Shown here: positions 9,864-18,457 of the stretch, piece after piece
How positions within the stretch are numbered: the stretch's first letter is position 1
How the letters are laid out: each line of letters starts with the position of its first letter
Assembly: GCF_003201975.1 (NCBI RefSeq)
Contig: NZ_QJJQ01000005.1
Coordinates: 124,001 to 188,000 of the forward strand
Direction: 5' to 3'
Length of the DNA: 64,000 nucleotides
From: Pseudogracilibacillus auburnensis
GTDB lineage: Bacteria; Bacillota; Bacilli; Bacillales; Amphibacillaceae
Position numbers and translations under genes: made by a program
Notes under the pieces: model-generated
What the model was told of the DNA's origin: nothing
The model's database searches: none
What the model saw: only the letters and a program-made list of their open reading frames with translations

Positions 9864-10349
9864 CTATAGGGGATGATATTTGCCTGTTACAGCGTCAACT
9901 GTTAAATAAAAAGAGGTTAACTTTCCTTTTCCTTTCACAATCCAATAAGGTCGATAGAACTCTTCTTGTCGCTGTAGTTCCAATCTAGGCATTTTTACTA
10001 TTTTCATTCGAGAGTAGATAGACTCAAATAAAAATTGCTCCGCTATCTCGATTGCTTCATTATTATTCACGATCCTTTTCATGATGTATTTTTCTTTAAT
10101 TTTCTTAAAAATAAATGTCGGTGCTGTATCAACTAAAGCCCCTATTTTATTCATCCCATCAATCGTACACCCCGTTTTTTGCCCTACTCTATTGATCAAA
10201 CCGCTTTTTTCAACCTTATATTCGTGAAATAAATAAGGATAATAAATCAATGATTGAATTTCATATTTAACATTAGGTTCCATCTTTTTAAATGATTCCT
10301 TTAATAAGTCCTTTTCAAAAGAAATGCTTTCCGTTCTTACTTCTTTCAT
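9864..10349 (-). CDS. Hypothetical protein, symporter-linked
   Basis: A 161-residue protein I do not recognise. It is soluble-looking, rich in Lys and Glu. It ends in PYWIVKGKGKLTSFYLTVD and a DAVTGKYHPL tail that recalls PepSY-like domains. The ATG shares its A with the stop codon of the symporter gene (TGATG), so the two are translationally coupled. Its job is probably connected to the symporter, but nothing in the sequence says how. Confidence 0.7.
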   Translation of the reverse strand: MKEVRTESISFEKDLLKESFKKMEPNVKYEIQSLIYYPYLFHEYKVEKSGLINRVGQKTGCTIDGMNKIGALVDTAPTFIFKKIKEKYIMKRIVNNNEAIEIAEQFLFESIYSRMKIVKMPRLELQRQEEFYRPYWIVKGKGKLTSFYLTVDAVTGKYHPL

Positions 10350-11917
10350 CACAATTTACTCTCTACCGACAATTGACTCGAGACGAATATAGAGATACTT
10401 TTAGCTTCGGGACTTATTTCACAAGAGATATTTTTCTCGATATTATTTGGTAAAATTCTCGGACCCTTCGCTTTCTCAAATAGGTCTAACACATCTTCTG
10501 AAGGAGGCGTCCCGAATCTATTTCCTATGACCATGCCAAGAATAGAAACAATTAATCCTCCCAAAAACGGATGAATGCCTGTGCTCGCCTGCCAATCAAA
10601 AGTGGTCCAAAGAATATGTGAAACACTTCCTGAGATCATTGCACTTAGAATTCCAACTTTATTTGAATTTCTCCAATAAACCGAACAAATATAAGGTACT
10701 AGGAAACTATTACCTAGCGTTCCAAACGCAAATACGACAAGGGCAAATACGGATGGTGGTTGCTTGATTGCTACAATCACTCCAATTATTCCAGCAAGAA
10801 GAATGCTTAAACGTGATACCAAAACCATCCTATCTTGATTGGCCGTTTTATGAATAAATCGTTGATAGACGTCTCTAGACAAAATGGTTCCCGCTTGCAT
10901 TAAAATGGAATCCGAAGTGGACATAATCGCCGCCATCACTGCTGATAGTAGAATAGCTGCAAATAAACCTGGGAAAAAAGTATACGCTAACTCTGAGACA
11001 ACCATTTCCGGATCAGCAATATTTGGAAGCAAAATAATGCCTATTAATCCAATCAAATACGGTGAAAAGGCCATAGCCTGGTTGTAAATGGCAGTCCATA
11101 AAGTGGCTGTCTTAACTGTTTTAGTACTCCGCATGGACATATGCCTTACAACAACATGGGGCAACCCCATATAACCAATGGAATAGATTAATATAGCTCC
11201 AATAATGACTCCCCATTGCCCATAAAACTCTAAATCTTTCCCCCAAATACTTAAATAGGAAGTGTCAATTTGTGCAAGTGAAGCATTAAGTCCCGATAAT
11301 CCTCCCACATGGATAAGTCCCATGATTAAAATACCAACCATCCCAATCACCATAACAATCGCTTGGAAAAAGTCAGTCCAAACAACCGCTAAGTAACCAC
11401 CTGTTACTGTATAAATAACGATGACACTTACCCCTATAATTAATGCTAACTCATACGGTAAACCTGTTAATGCTTCAAGCGCTTTTCCCGATGCGATGAA
11501 TTGAGCAAATACGTAAGCAAATAAAAAAACAATCGAAATAACCGCCCCTACGATTCTAATTCCTGTACTCTCATATCGTTTTTCTAAATACTCAATAGGT
11601 GATAATGCTTTCAATAGTTCAGACATTCTTCTCATTCTTTTCCCTAGAACAGATAGGTTAACGATACTACCTCCTGCATCCCCGATCCCATAAAGAATTG
11701 CATACCAACCTCTTTGGAAGGCTTCTGCTGGTCCACCAAGAAACATAAACCCACTCATCGATGTACTTTGCATCGTGAGAGCAGTTACTGCAGGACCTAG
11801 GCTTCGATCCCCAAGTAAATAACTATCCACTGATTTAGATGCTTTTCTTGAAAAATACAATCCAATTGAAAGTAATATTAATAGATAAACAATAAATACA
11901 ATTGCGTCAGAACCCAC
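10349..11917 (-). CDS. Sodium:solute symporter (SSS family)
   Basis: A 522-residue SSS transporter with about 12-13 hydrophobic segments. Family features seen are the N-terminal YLLGDRSLGPAVTALTM (about 33-49), the sodium-site region TMQSTSMSGFMFLGGP and the YTVTGGYLAVVWTDFFQA motif. It moves a solute with sodium; the substrate is unknown, but PutP/PanF-type transporters are the nearest in appearance. The GTG start directly follows the stop codon of a small membrane protein gene and has AAAAGGAG nine bases upstream. It lies between pyrimidine-degradation genes and probably imports a related nitrogen source. Confidence 0.85.
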   Translation of the reverse strand: MGSDAIVFIVYLLILLSIGLYFSRKASKSVDSYLLGDRSLGPAVTALTMQSTSMSGFMFLGGPAEAFQRGWYAILYGIGDAGGSIVNLSVLGKRMRRMSELLKALSPIEYLEKRYESTGIRIVGAVISIVFLFAYVFAQFIASGKALEALTGLPYELALIIGVSVIVIYTVTGGYLAVVWTDFFQAIVMVIGMVGILIMGLIHVGGLSGLNASLAQIDTSYLSIWGKDLEFYGQWGVIIGAILIYSIGYMGLPHVVVRHMSMRSTKTVKTATLWTAIYNQAMAFSPYLIGLIGIILLPNIADPEMVVSELAYTFFPGLFAAILLSAVMAAIMSTSDSILMQAGTILSRDVYQRFIHKTANQDRMVLVSRLSILLAGIIGVIVAIKQPPSVFALVVFAFGTLGNSFLVPYICSVYWRNSNKVGILSAMISGSVSHILWTTFDWQASTGIHPFLGGLIVSILGMVIGNRFGTPPSEDVLDLFEKAKGPRILPNNIEKNISCEISPEAKSISIFVSSQLSVESKL

Positions 11918-12070
11918 TTACTTCAACTCCTTTTCATCCAACTCTGCGTAATACTTATCTTCTAAATCATCTTGACGTTTGTTTACAAAATACATAACAA
12001 TACCCGCTGTTAACCAAATAAAAGGCCAAGGTACAACGAGCCAAAAAGTTTCTGTAGGTAGGTTAAACAC
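11918..12070 (-). CDS. Small membrane partner of the symporter
   Basis: A 50-residue protein with one hydrophobic helix (ETFWLVVPWPFIWLTAGIV) followed by a charged tail rich in Asp, Glu and Lys. The GTG at 12070 is chosen because GAGG lies 8 bases upstream; the ATG six bases earlier overlaps that site. It is followed without any gap by the symporter start codon. Small subunits beside SSS transporters are known (for example DUF485, DUF4212 and DUF997 partners). This one is analogous by position, but its family was not identified. Confidence 0.7.
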   Translation of the reverse strand: MFNLPTETFWLVVPWPFIWLTAGIVMYFVNKRQDDLEDKYYAELDEKELK

Positions 12071-12107
12071 GATCATCACCTCTTTTTCTATTAGGTTCTG
12101 AGTATAT

Positions 12108-12178
12108 AGTATAATAAACAAAATGACCTAACCTTAGACAAAGCGTTAAATTTGTAGAGCGCTTTCATTTACATGTTG
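12108..12178 (-). promoter_or_regulatory. Candidate PucR-dependent promoter of the symporter operon
   Basis: The plus strand reads TTAGACAAAGCGTTAAA from 12134, then GAGCGCTTTCATTTACA. On the minus strand TATACT (12113-12108) stands exactly 20 nt from the TGTCTAA end, with no good -35 hexamer. This is the layout expected of an activator-dependent promoter. The same spacing is seen before preT. The GCGCTTTCA arm resembles half of a CcpA (cre) site. The rest of the gap to 12278 shows nothing else. Confidence 0.6.
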
Positions 12179-12278
12179 TAAATCATAAGTGAGGCCACTT
12201 AAAAGATCTAGCACATTCTTCGTTAATGAAATTCATAACGAAAAGCTGTATTCGATGTAATTTTGTTCTTTACATGCT

Positions 12279-13910
12279 TTAATTAGACCGATAAACAATC
12301 TCCCCATTTATCATCGTTAGTTCCACTTGTAATTCTTTTATCTTCTCTTTTTCAACGTTTAGAATGCTTTTATCTAACACAACCAAGTCTGCTAACTTTC
12401 CCTTTTCTAAACTACCTTTTATTTCTTCTTCAAAGCTCGCATAAGCACCCATTATTGTATACGCTTTAAGTGCATCCAAAACCCCAATTTTTTGCCTTTC
12501 ACCGACTTGTATATTGTGTTTCGATTTTCTATTTACGGCAGCATGTATTCCTAATAATGGATCACATCCAACTACTGGTGCATCTGACCCGAATGCTGCA
12601 GTAATCGTAGATTCAATATAGTCATTTGCCGGATACATCCAATTAACTCTATCACCATAGAAATGAATATAATGATCGCCATTTTCATACATAAAAACAG
12701 GATTAGGGATTACAATCACATTTAGCTCTTTCATCCTTTTTTGTAAGTCTGGTGGTGCAATCCCTGCATGTTCTATTCTATGACGATGATTAGCTTTAGG
12801 CCGCTCGTTCAGAGCAGCCTCAATACAATTTAAAACCATTTCTATCGCCCTATCGCCCTGCGCATGGGCTGTAATCTGATAACCTCTTTTATGAGCATCA
12901 ATTAACACCTGATTTATTCCTTTTTGATTATCATATAGGATTCCAAAATCATTTGGATCATTTGTGTAAGGCTTCCTTGTCGCTAATGTCGGTCCAGTAC
13001 TACTACCGTCTGAAAATAACTTTACCGGCCCAACTTTAAACTTTTCATTTCCGAAACCTGTAACAATATTTTTCTCTTTCATCTCCTTAATAAACTTCTT
13101 AGAATCTATTAAGGATCCTATCATAGCGTAAATACGAAGTTTTATATCCCCCGATTCCGTTCCCTCTTGCATGATCTCTAATAGTTTTGAACCATCCCCA
13201 TAACCACCTGCATCATGAATGCTAGTGATTCCATGCTTAATAAAAACCTCTGACGCCATTTTCATTGATTTCTTCAATTCTTCCTCATGATGACTTGCTA
13301 CTTCTGATATTTTCATATGAGCATTTTCTATAAGTTTCCCCGTTAAATGTCCAGAAGCATCCTTTTCTATTATTCCACCTTCAGGGTTCTTCGTCTTTTC
13401 ATCTATGTTCGCTATTTTTAATGCCCTACTATTAACAATGGATTGATGGTTACAAACACGTACAATTAATATTGGATGTTCTGTAGAAATTGCGTCTAAT
13501 TCTCTTTTTGTTGGAAGTCGCTTCTCAACTATATTATTCTCATTAAACCCCGATGCTCTAATCCAATTTCCCTTCTCCACATGTTGAACCTCTTTCCTTA
13601 ACTCAGTATATAAGTCCTCGAGCGATTGAACTTCCGGACTGTTACAGTTGATATCTAAAAGATTAGTTCCATAAATACTTAAATGTATGTGCGAATCTAT
13701 AAAGCCCGGTAGCAAAGATCTACCTTTCAAATCAATAATCTTTGTATTTTCACCGATAAAATCTGTTATCCTAACAGAAGAGCCAACGGAGCAAATTTTA
13801 TTGTCCTTAATTGCAATTGCCTCTGTAATTGTCTGATGATCATCTATCGTTATAACCTCACCATTTAGAAATACAATGTCTGCAATAACTTTTTCGGTTG
13901 AGTCTATCAT
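12279..13910 (-). CDS. YtcJ-type metal-dependent amidohydrolase
   Basis: A 543-residue amidohydrolase of the YtcJ/NfdA-like (amidohydrolase 3) group. The metal motif is in GFIDSHIHLSIYG, with KLFSDGSSTGPTLA, ITAHAQGDRAIEM, RHRIEHAGI and FGSDAPV following in family order. Members hydrolyse C-N bonds in cyclic or N-acyl compounds. The ATG at 13910 is preferred (GAGG six bases upstream) over an upstream in-frame ATG. It is the third gene behind a DUF3311 protein and a symporter, so it probably acts on the compound that symporter imports. The substrate is not known. Confidence 0.85.
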   Translation of the reverse strand: MIDSTEKVIADIVFLNGEVITIDDHQTITEAIAIKDNKICSVGSSVRITDFIGENTKIIDLKGRSLLPGFIDSHIHLSIYGTNLLDINCNSPEVQSLEDLYTELRKEVQHVEKGNWIRASGFNENNIVEKRLPTKRELDAISTEHPILIVRVCNHQSIVNSRALKIANIDEKTKNPEGGIIEKDASGHLTGKLIENAHMKISEVASHHEEELKKSMKMASEVFIKHGITSIHDAGGYGDGSKLLEIMQEGTESGDIKLRIYAMIGSLIDSKKFIKEMKEKNIVTGFGNEKFKVGPVKLFSDGSSTGPTLATRKPYTNDPNDFGILYDNQKGINQVLIDAHKRGYQITAHAQGDRAIEMVLNCIEAALNERPKANHRHRIEHAGIAPPDLQKRMKELNVIVIPNPVFMYENGDHYIHFYGDRVNWMYPANDYIESTITAAFGSDAPVVGCDPLLGIHAAVNRKSKHNIQVGERQKIGVLDALKAYTIMGAYASFEEEIKGSLEKGKLADLVVLDKSILNVEKEKIKELQVELTMINGEIVYRSN

Positions 13911-13968
13911 TGGACACCTCTTTTTTATGCATATATATTTTAACATCTAGTTAGTTTCAGTTTTTCAT

Positions 13969-15480
13969 TTAATTCACTTCAGCATACTCCTTGTCCCTTT
14001 CTTTCACATGATTTTCATTATATTTAAACTGTAAAAGGGCATTTTCAAAGCGCTTAACCGTATTCTGATCCCTAGGCTTTGTGCTCAGACTAATAATGAT
14101 GAATAGGGTCGCGTTTATGAGTAGACCCCACATAGCAGGATTTAACCCTAAAGGACTGACTAAGGTAGGTATAAATGTAAAGAGTATCGTAAAAGTTAAA
14201 CCTCCAATCAAACCTGTGATTGCTCCAGCTTCATTTGCTCTTTTCCAAAACAGGGCTCCAATTGTTGGTATAATAAGTTGTGCAGTACCACCAAATGCTA
14301 TCAAACCTATAGTTACTAATAGTCCCGGCGCAAATAGTGCAAGAAAATATGCTAATATGGAAAAAACAAGAAGGAAATATCTCCCTACTTGAATTAGCCT
14401 GTCTTGTGAGGCATCCGGGTTTTTATATCGTTGATAGAAATCTTTTGTCATCACTGCTGAAACTGCATGTATTTGACTATTCGCAGTTGACATGGCAGCC
14501 GATGCACCACCAGCCAATACAATTGCACCGATAACAAAAGGTGCGTATTCCATAATAATTATTGGTAATATTTGATCTGGATTTTCAACACCTGGTTTAA
14601 TGAGTACGCCCGTCCAGCTAACTAAAACAGAGCCAATATACGATATAGCAACCAACGATATTAAAAATGGCATCAAGTTGAATAACTTTCCATTTTTAAC
14701 AGCATACATTCTTAACCAGAGTTGAGGGCCCATTAAAGCACCAATTGCAGTAATCAAACAGAGTGATATCCAAGACGCATATCCAGAAGAACCTAATGGC
14801 CCAGGCAATGTTAAATGTTCTGGATGTAAGTTTTTCATTTGCTCAAACATTTCAATAGGACCACCAACTAGCCTTACAATATACAAACCTGTAAAGAGCA
14901 ATCCAAAAAATAACAGAGCTCCGTAAATAATATCAGTCCAGGCAACGGCTCGCATTCCACCAACCCACACATAAATGATAATAACTAAATAAAATATTAA
15001 TGCTGCTAACCAAAATGGTATAACACCCCCGGATGCAACCTCTATTAAATATGCACCACCTGTCAATTGTATTTGTAAATAGGGGACAGTAAAAACAATG
15101 ACAACTAGACCTACTAGTATTCTTACTTTTTCACTATTATAAAAATCCCCTAATAAATCAGATGGGGTAACATAATGAAACTTTTTTCCCAAATACCATA
15201 TTCTTTTTCCGATCACAAAATATAAATAGCCAAATAAAATGTTCCAAGCAAACGCAGTTAAATAGATTGGTCCTTGACTATAAAATGAGGCATTGGATCC
15301 TAAGAAAGCAAATGCACTCCACCATGTCGCAGCAACAGTGAAGAATACCGCTATAGATCCCATACCTCTACCTTGAATAAAATAATCATCACTTGATCCT
15401 TTTGATTTTCCAGCAGCATAAAATCCTACCATTAACGGTACAATCATGAAAATTACTATAATCAATACTCCAATTGTCAT
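13969..15480 (-). CDS. Sodium:solute symporter (SSS family)
   Basis: A 503-residue transporter with about 13 hydrophobic segments. The SSS motifs are visible: YFIQGRGMGSIAVFFTVAA near residue 33, ATWWSAFAFLGSNASFY, and VWVGGMRAVAWTDIIYG. It starts 17 bases after the DUF3311 gene and is followed 58 bases later by the amidohydrolase. The combination suggests an uptake-plus-hydrolysis module for one nitrogen compound. It is clearly different in sequence from the other symporter at 10.3-11.9 kb. The substrate is unknown. Confidence 0.85.
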   Translation of the reverse strand: MTIGVLIIVIFMIVPLMVGFYAAGKSKGSSDDYFIQGRGMGSIAVFFTVAATWWSAFAFLGSNASFYSQGPIYLTAFAWNILFGYLYFVIGKRIWYLGKKFHYVTPSDLLGDFYNSEKVRILVGLVVIVFTVPYLQIQLTGGAYLIEVASGGVIPFWLAALIFYLVIIIYVWVGGMRAVAWTDIIYGALLFFGLLFTGLYIVRLVGGPIEMFEQMKNLHPEHLTLPGPLGSSGYASWISLCLITAIGALMGPQLWLRMYAVKNGKLFNLMPFLISLVAISYIGSVLVSWTGVLIKPGVENPDQILPIIIMEYAPFVIGAIVLAGGASAAMSTANSQIHAVSAVMTKDFYQRYKNPDASQDRLIQVGRYFLLVFSILAYFLALFAPGLLVTIGLIAFGGTAQLIIPTIGALFWKRANEAGAITGLIGGLTFTILFTFIPTLVSPLGLNPAMWGLLINATLFIIISLSTKPRDQNTVKRFENALLQFKYNENHVKERDKEYAEVN

Positions 15481-15497
15481 TCCTTTTCACATCCTTA

Positions 15498-15695
15498 TTA
15501 TTTTTTTCCCCAATTAAACTTGTAAGCTATAAGGAATAAAATTGTACAAAAAGCCCACCAAAATAAAACCCAAAAAAGAAGAAATGGTAATCCCAATACC
15601 ATAGGATCAATCTTATTTGCCCACAAAATGATAGGACTTTCCAACATAACTAATCCCAGTATTGTAAGAATAGTAAATAAAATCCTTTTATTCAT
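15498..15695 (-). CDS. DUF3311-like small membrane protein (symporter partner)
   Basis: A 65-residue protein with two hydrophobic helices (ILFTILTILGLVMLESPII and FLLFWVLFWWAFCTILFLIA) and a short positive tail. This matches the DUF3311 family, which is commonly encoded just before SSS symporters. The ATG has a CAGGAGGG site. Together with the 50-residue protein at 11.9-12.1 kb, both symporters in the window have a small membrane partner. The operon's dyad element lies beyond a 350-base repeat upstream. Confidence 0.75.
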   Translation of the reverse strand: MNKRILFTILTILGLVMLESPIILWANKIDPMVLGLPFLLFWVLFWWAFCTILFLIAYKFNWGKK

Positions 15696-15737
15696 ATTAT
15701 CCCTCCTGAATTATCCTATTGAATCACTCTTTTAGAT

Positions 15738-16085
15738 GGGGTTAGGAAAAAAGTGTTTTCACCAAAAAAAATCCAAACAATGATAGCTGCATATAACCCG
15801 CTCTGGAAATATACTTCGCTTTCCGCGGGCGGCTAGTGAGCCTCCTCTTTCGAAATTAAAGGGAGGCCAACTAAAACCGGCCTTTGCGGCCAACGTCGGC
15901 ATACCCCTTGCCGGGGCAGGGTCTCACCGATGCCTTTCCTCCCGCGACGCACAGGACGTGCTAGTGTCGAGCGTTGGTCACAGGACGTGACCGCTTTTAG
16001 CCGACCAGGAGTCTACGTATATTTCCTCCGCTAAGATAATGAATTGTTCGTCTTTAGATTTGGTCGTTTTAGTTATGTCCCAGCC
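15738..16085. repeat. Mosaic intergenic inverted repeat, copy 3 (longest)
   Basis: A roughly 348-base element of the same frame as copy 1: AAGTGTTTTCACCAAA at the left, AGTTATGTCCCAGCC at the right. Its interior is longer and GC-rich. It carries the 37-base module shared with copy 2 (15888-15924) and the CAGGACGTGACCGCTTTTAG module (15981-16003), also found at 38945 and 48059. It separates the DUF3311 gene from its presumed promoter, so the transcript's leader would contain it. Confidence 0.75.
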
Positions 16086-16139
16086 TCCTATTCATTATTT
16101 TATTTTCATACCATCGTACCTCTATTTTACTTAGAACAC

Positions 16140-16185
16140 ATTGGACAAAACGTTAAAAACAGATAGCGTTTTCATTAACACTTTG
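16140..16185 (-). promoter_or_regulatory. Candidate PucR operator of the DUF3311-symporter-amidohydrolase operon
   Basis: The plus strand reads TTGGACAAAACGTTAAA at 16141-16157, then AGCGTTTTCATTAACAC. It aligns without gaps with the copies at 12134 and 24774. The -10 box is unclear here: no good hexamer lies 20 nt away on the minus strand, but TATGAA (16110-16105) lies 30 nt away, one helical turn further. Bases 16186-16350 hold nothing recognisable. Confidence 0.5.
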
Positions 16186-16352
16186 ATTCATATATAAAAT
16201 AGAAGGGAACATACTTGGAATATGTCTTTATTAGTGAAGAAATAGATTTTCATTAAAATACAATGGCTTTAATTTGATATAAGGAAAAATAATAAAGGGA
16301 ACTGGATGTGGGAAATATGTAAGTTACCGATAAGAATACCTTTCCACAACAA

Positions 16353-16379
16353 AAGAGCACCTAAGCTACTGGCGCTCTT
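16353..16379 (-). terminator. Rho-independent terminator-like hairpin after the carbamoylase gene
   Basis: AAGAGC at 16353-16358 pairs with GCTCTT at 16374-16379, with CC/GG pairs extending the stem past one mismatch. It lies about 85 bases after the stop codon of the carbamoylase gene. On the minus strand the T tract is only TTTTGTTG. Confidence 0.5.
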
Positions 16380-16463
16380 CAAAATGGACAATTTACTTAA
16401 TTAAACAAGTTCTTTTTACAAAGGGAAAACTTCTCATATTAGGGGTTACACTGAGCGATTTAA

Positions 16464-17699
16464 TTAATTACCTTCCATCAGATTCAATACCGTATTCAGC
16501 AACACATTAACTCCTTGCTCACAATCGTCCCAGTTCGTCTTTTCATTCTCCATATGACTTTTTCCGTTAATACTCGGGACGAATATCATCGTAGAAGGAA
16601 TAAAACTTGCTATGAACTGGGCATCATGCCCTGCTCCACTGACTACTCTTTTATGCGAATAATGAAGAGCATTTGCCGATTGCTCTACAGAATCGCGTAG
16701 CTGAGGTTCAAACCAGACGGTATCCCTATCCCATAACTTGCTAATTTGTATTGTTGCTGTTTCTCGGGTAGGAGCATTAGCTAAGCTTTCAATAATTGCT
16801 TCCACTTGTTTCATCACTTGCGGATCTTTGTGCCTTGCCTCTATTGTAAAAATGACTTTATTCGGAATGACAGTATGAATATTAGGATGTACATTCATTC
16901 TTCCTATGGTAAATACTAACTGCTCATCCAATCGCCCCAGATTACCTTGGACAGTTGAAATTAAATCATTGGCTACAAAAAGGGCATCTTTTCTCATATT
17001 CATTGGAGTAGTACCAGCGTGATTCGATTCACCATTTATTTCAATCTCATAACAAACCATGCCAACTACACAATCTACTACTCCTATGGAAATGGAATGA
17101 TGATCCAGTACAGGTCCTTGTTCAATATGTAATTCTAAAAATGCAGTAGCATCTTTTAAACGCTTTTCAATGGAACCAACATAATTGATGGACTCCAGAG
17201 CCTCTTTAAATGAAATTCCATTCACATCTTTGGACATCATCATATCAGTTTTTTGAAATTTTCCCGCAAGCACACCCGAGGACATCATGGACGGCTCAAA
17301 TCTTGCTCCTTCCTCGTTTGTAAAATTCACAACAGTAATTGGTATTTTAGGAGTAATATTGTTCTCTATCAATGTTTCTATTACTTCAAGTCCAGCGATC
17401 ACACCTAAGGCTCCATCAAATTTACCCCCTTTTTTTACCGTATCCAGATGAGAACCGATCACAATGGGTGGCTTGTTTTCTACCCCTTCTAATGTTCCAT
17501 ATATATTTCCCATATCATCAACCTCGACGACTAAACCCAAATTCTCGCAATAATTACAGAAGTAGTCACGTACTAAACGATCCTCTTCTGATAACGCTAG
17601 ACGTGTTACCCCATCATTTGCTGTTCGACCAAAATCAGCGAACTTTTCCAATTTATCTTGAACGTTTCCCTTTTTAACTAACAGCAAGTTTTTATTCAT
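16464..17699 (-). CDS. Zn-dependent N-carbamoyl-amino acid hydrolase (beta-ureidopropionase role)
   Basis: A 411-residue M20-family amidase of the hydantoinase/carbamoylase type. The metal ligands appear in GSHLDTVKKGGKFDGALGV and in NEEGARF, with LHIEQGPVL and GESNHAGTTPM downstream, all in family order. It hydrolyses an N-carbamoyl amino acid to the amino acid, CO2 and ammonia. With PreTA and HydA upstream, N-carbamoyl-beta-alanine is the likely substrate, though allantoate or N-carbamoyl-L-amino acids cannot be excluded. The ATG at 17699 has GAGG 10 bases upstream and is preferred to an in-frame ATG further out. Confidence 0.85.
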   Translation of the reverse strand: MNKNLLLVKKGNVQDKLEKFADFGRTANDGVTRLALSEEDRLVRDYFCNYCENLGLVVEVDDMGNIYGTLEGVENKPPIVIGSHLDTVKKGGKFDGALGVIAGLEVIETLIENNITPKIPITVVNFTNEEGARFEPSMMSSGVLAGKFQKTDMMMSKDVNGISFKEALESINYVGSIEKRLKDATAFLELHIEQGPVLDHHSISIGVVDCVVGMVCYEIEINGESNHAGTTPMNMRKDALFVANDLISTVQGNLGRLDEQLVFTIGRMNVHPNIHTVIPNKVIFTIEARHKDPQVMKQVEAIIESLANAPTRETATIQISKLWDRDTVWFEPQLRDSVEQSANALHYSHKRVVSGAGHDAQFIASFIPSTMIFVPSINGKSHMENEKTNWDDCEQGVNVLLNTVLNLMEGN

Positions 17700-17869
17700 A
17701 TCGTTATCACCTCTTATATTTATATGATGAAAAAGGCTGTTTATCAGATTGGGGCTGCAATGCACATCTCATCCTCGAAAAGATGGTTGGAACTGTTCAC
17801 TGCTCGCCCCATCGAAAAGAGCCGTTGTTTTTGCCACAAACCTATAAACTAAGACAAAACTTTGAATAG

Positions 17870-17985
17870 TAAATGTCTTACTGCTACGGAAATACACTAC
17901 GCTTCCATGGGCGGTTGATGAGCCTTCCCTCCCGCGACACCGTGCCCGTGGAAAGCGACGATCCGAAGTGGAAAACAACTTAGCT
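17870..17985. repeat. Fragment of mosaic intergenic repeat
   Basis: A GC-rich fragment containing CTACGGAAATACACTACGC and CCGTGCCCGTGGAAAGCGAC, sequences also seen in the repeats at 7.7-8.1 kb and 60.3-60.6 kb. It occupies the 474-base gap between the carbamoylase and the 72-residue protein gene. An apparent 113-codon frame across it is repeat sequence, not a gene. Confidence 0.55.
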
Positions 17986-18173
17986 GTTACTTCACGGTTT
18001 ATAGCAAATGTGATGGGTAAGAAGCAGCAAACTTGCCACTTACTTTGAAATCTAAGGTTAACTAATGTCATCAACACCAATATCTTAGAATAAAAAGTAA
18101 CAAGTTTCACCCTCCATCATTCAATTATGCTATCTCCTAACTTCAAAATGAAGAAATTACCTTCCATTACTCA

Positions 18174-18392
18174 TTAAGCCCCTGCTTTTTGTTGTTGAAT
18201 CAACACAACAGCAAAATACTTTCTTCCTTCAGGTGTAATGATGTGTAACATCTCTTTTTCATCTTCTGCAACATTTTCAAGTTCTACAAAGGCACCATTT
18301 AAGCTTTCAGTAACATTCGTAATTTTATACTCCTTTTGTACCAAAAAGTCTATTCGATCCCTCTCTTGTAAAAATGTTTTGTACTCACTCAT
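18174..18392 (-). CDS. Small hypothetical protein in the pyrimidine operon
   Basis: A 72-residue soluble protein I do not recognise, with an acidic centre (ELENVAEDEKEMLHIITPEG) and a Gln/Lys-rich end. An AAGGAG site lies 10 bases before the ATG. It starts 65 bases after the NCS1 permease gene on the same strand and is probably co-transcribed with it. The length and the HIITPEGRKYFAVVLI stretch suggest a compact beta-rich fold. No function is proposed. Confidence 0.65.
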   Translation of the reverse strand: MSEYKTFLQERDRIDFLVQKEYKITNVTESLNGAFVELENVAEDEKEMLHIITPEGRKYFAVVLIQQQKAGA

Positions 18393-18457
18393 TTTCTTTC
18401 CACTCCTTCTAACAATGTTTTATTCGCTCTTTCCCTTTCCATTCCCCTATCATTTTA

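Noticed and set aside
17769-18110. 113-codon minus-strand frame between the carbamoylase and small protein genes
   Set aside because: It spans a mosaic repeat and has an unusual composition with no ribosome binding site.
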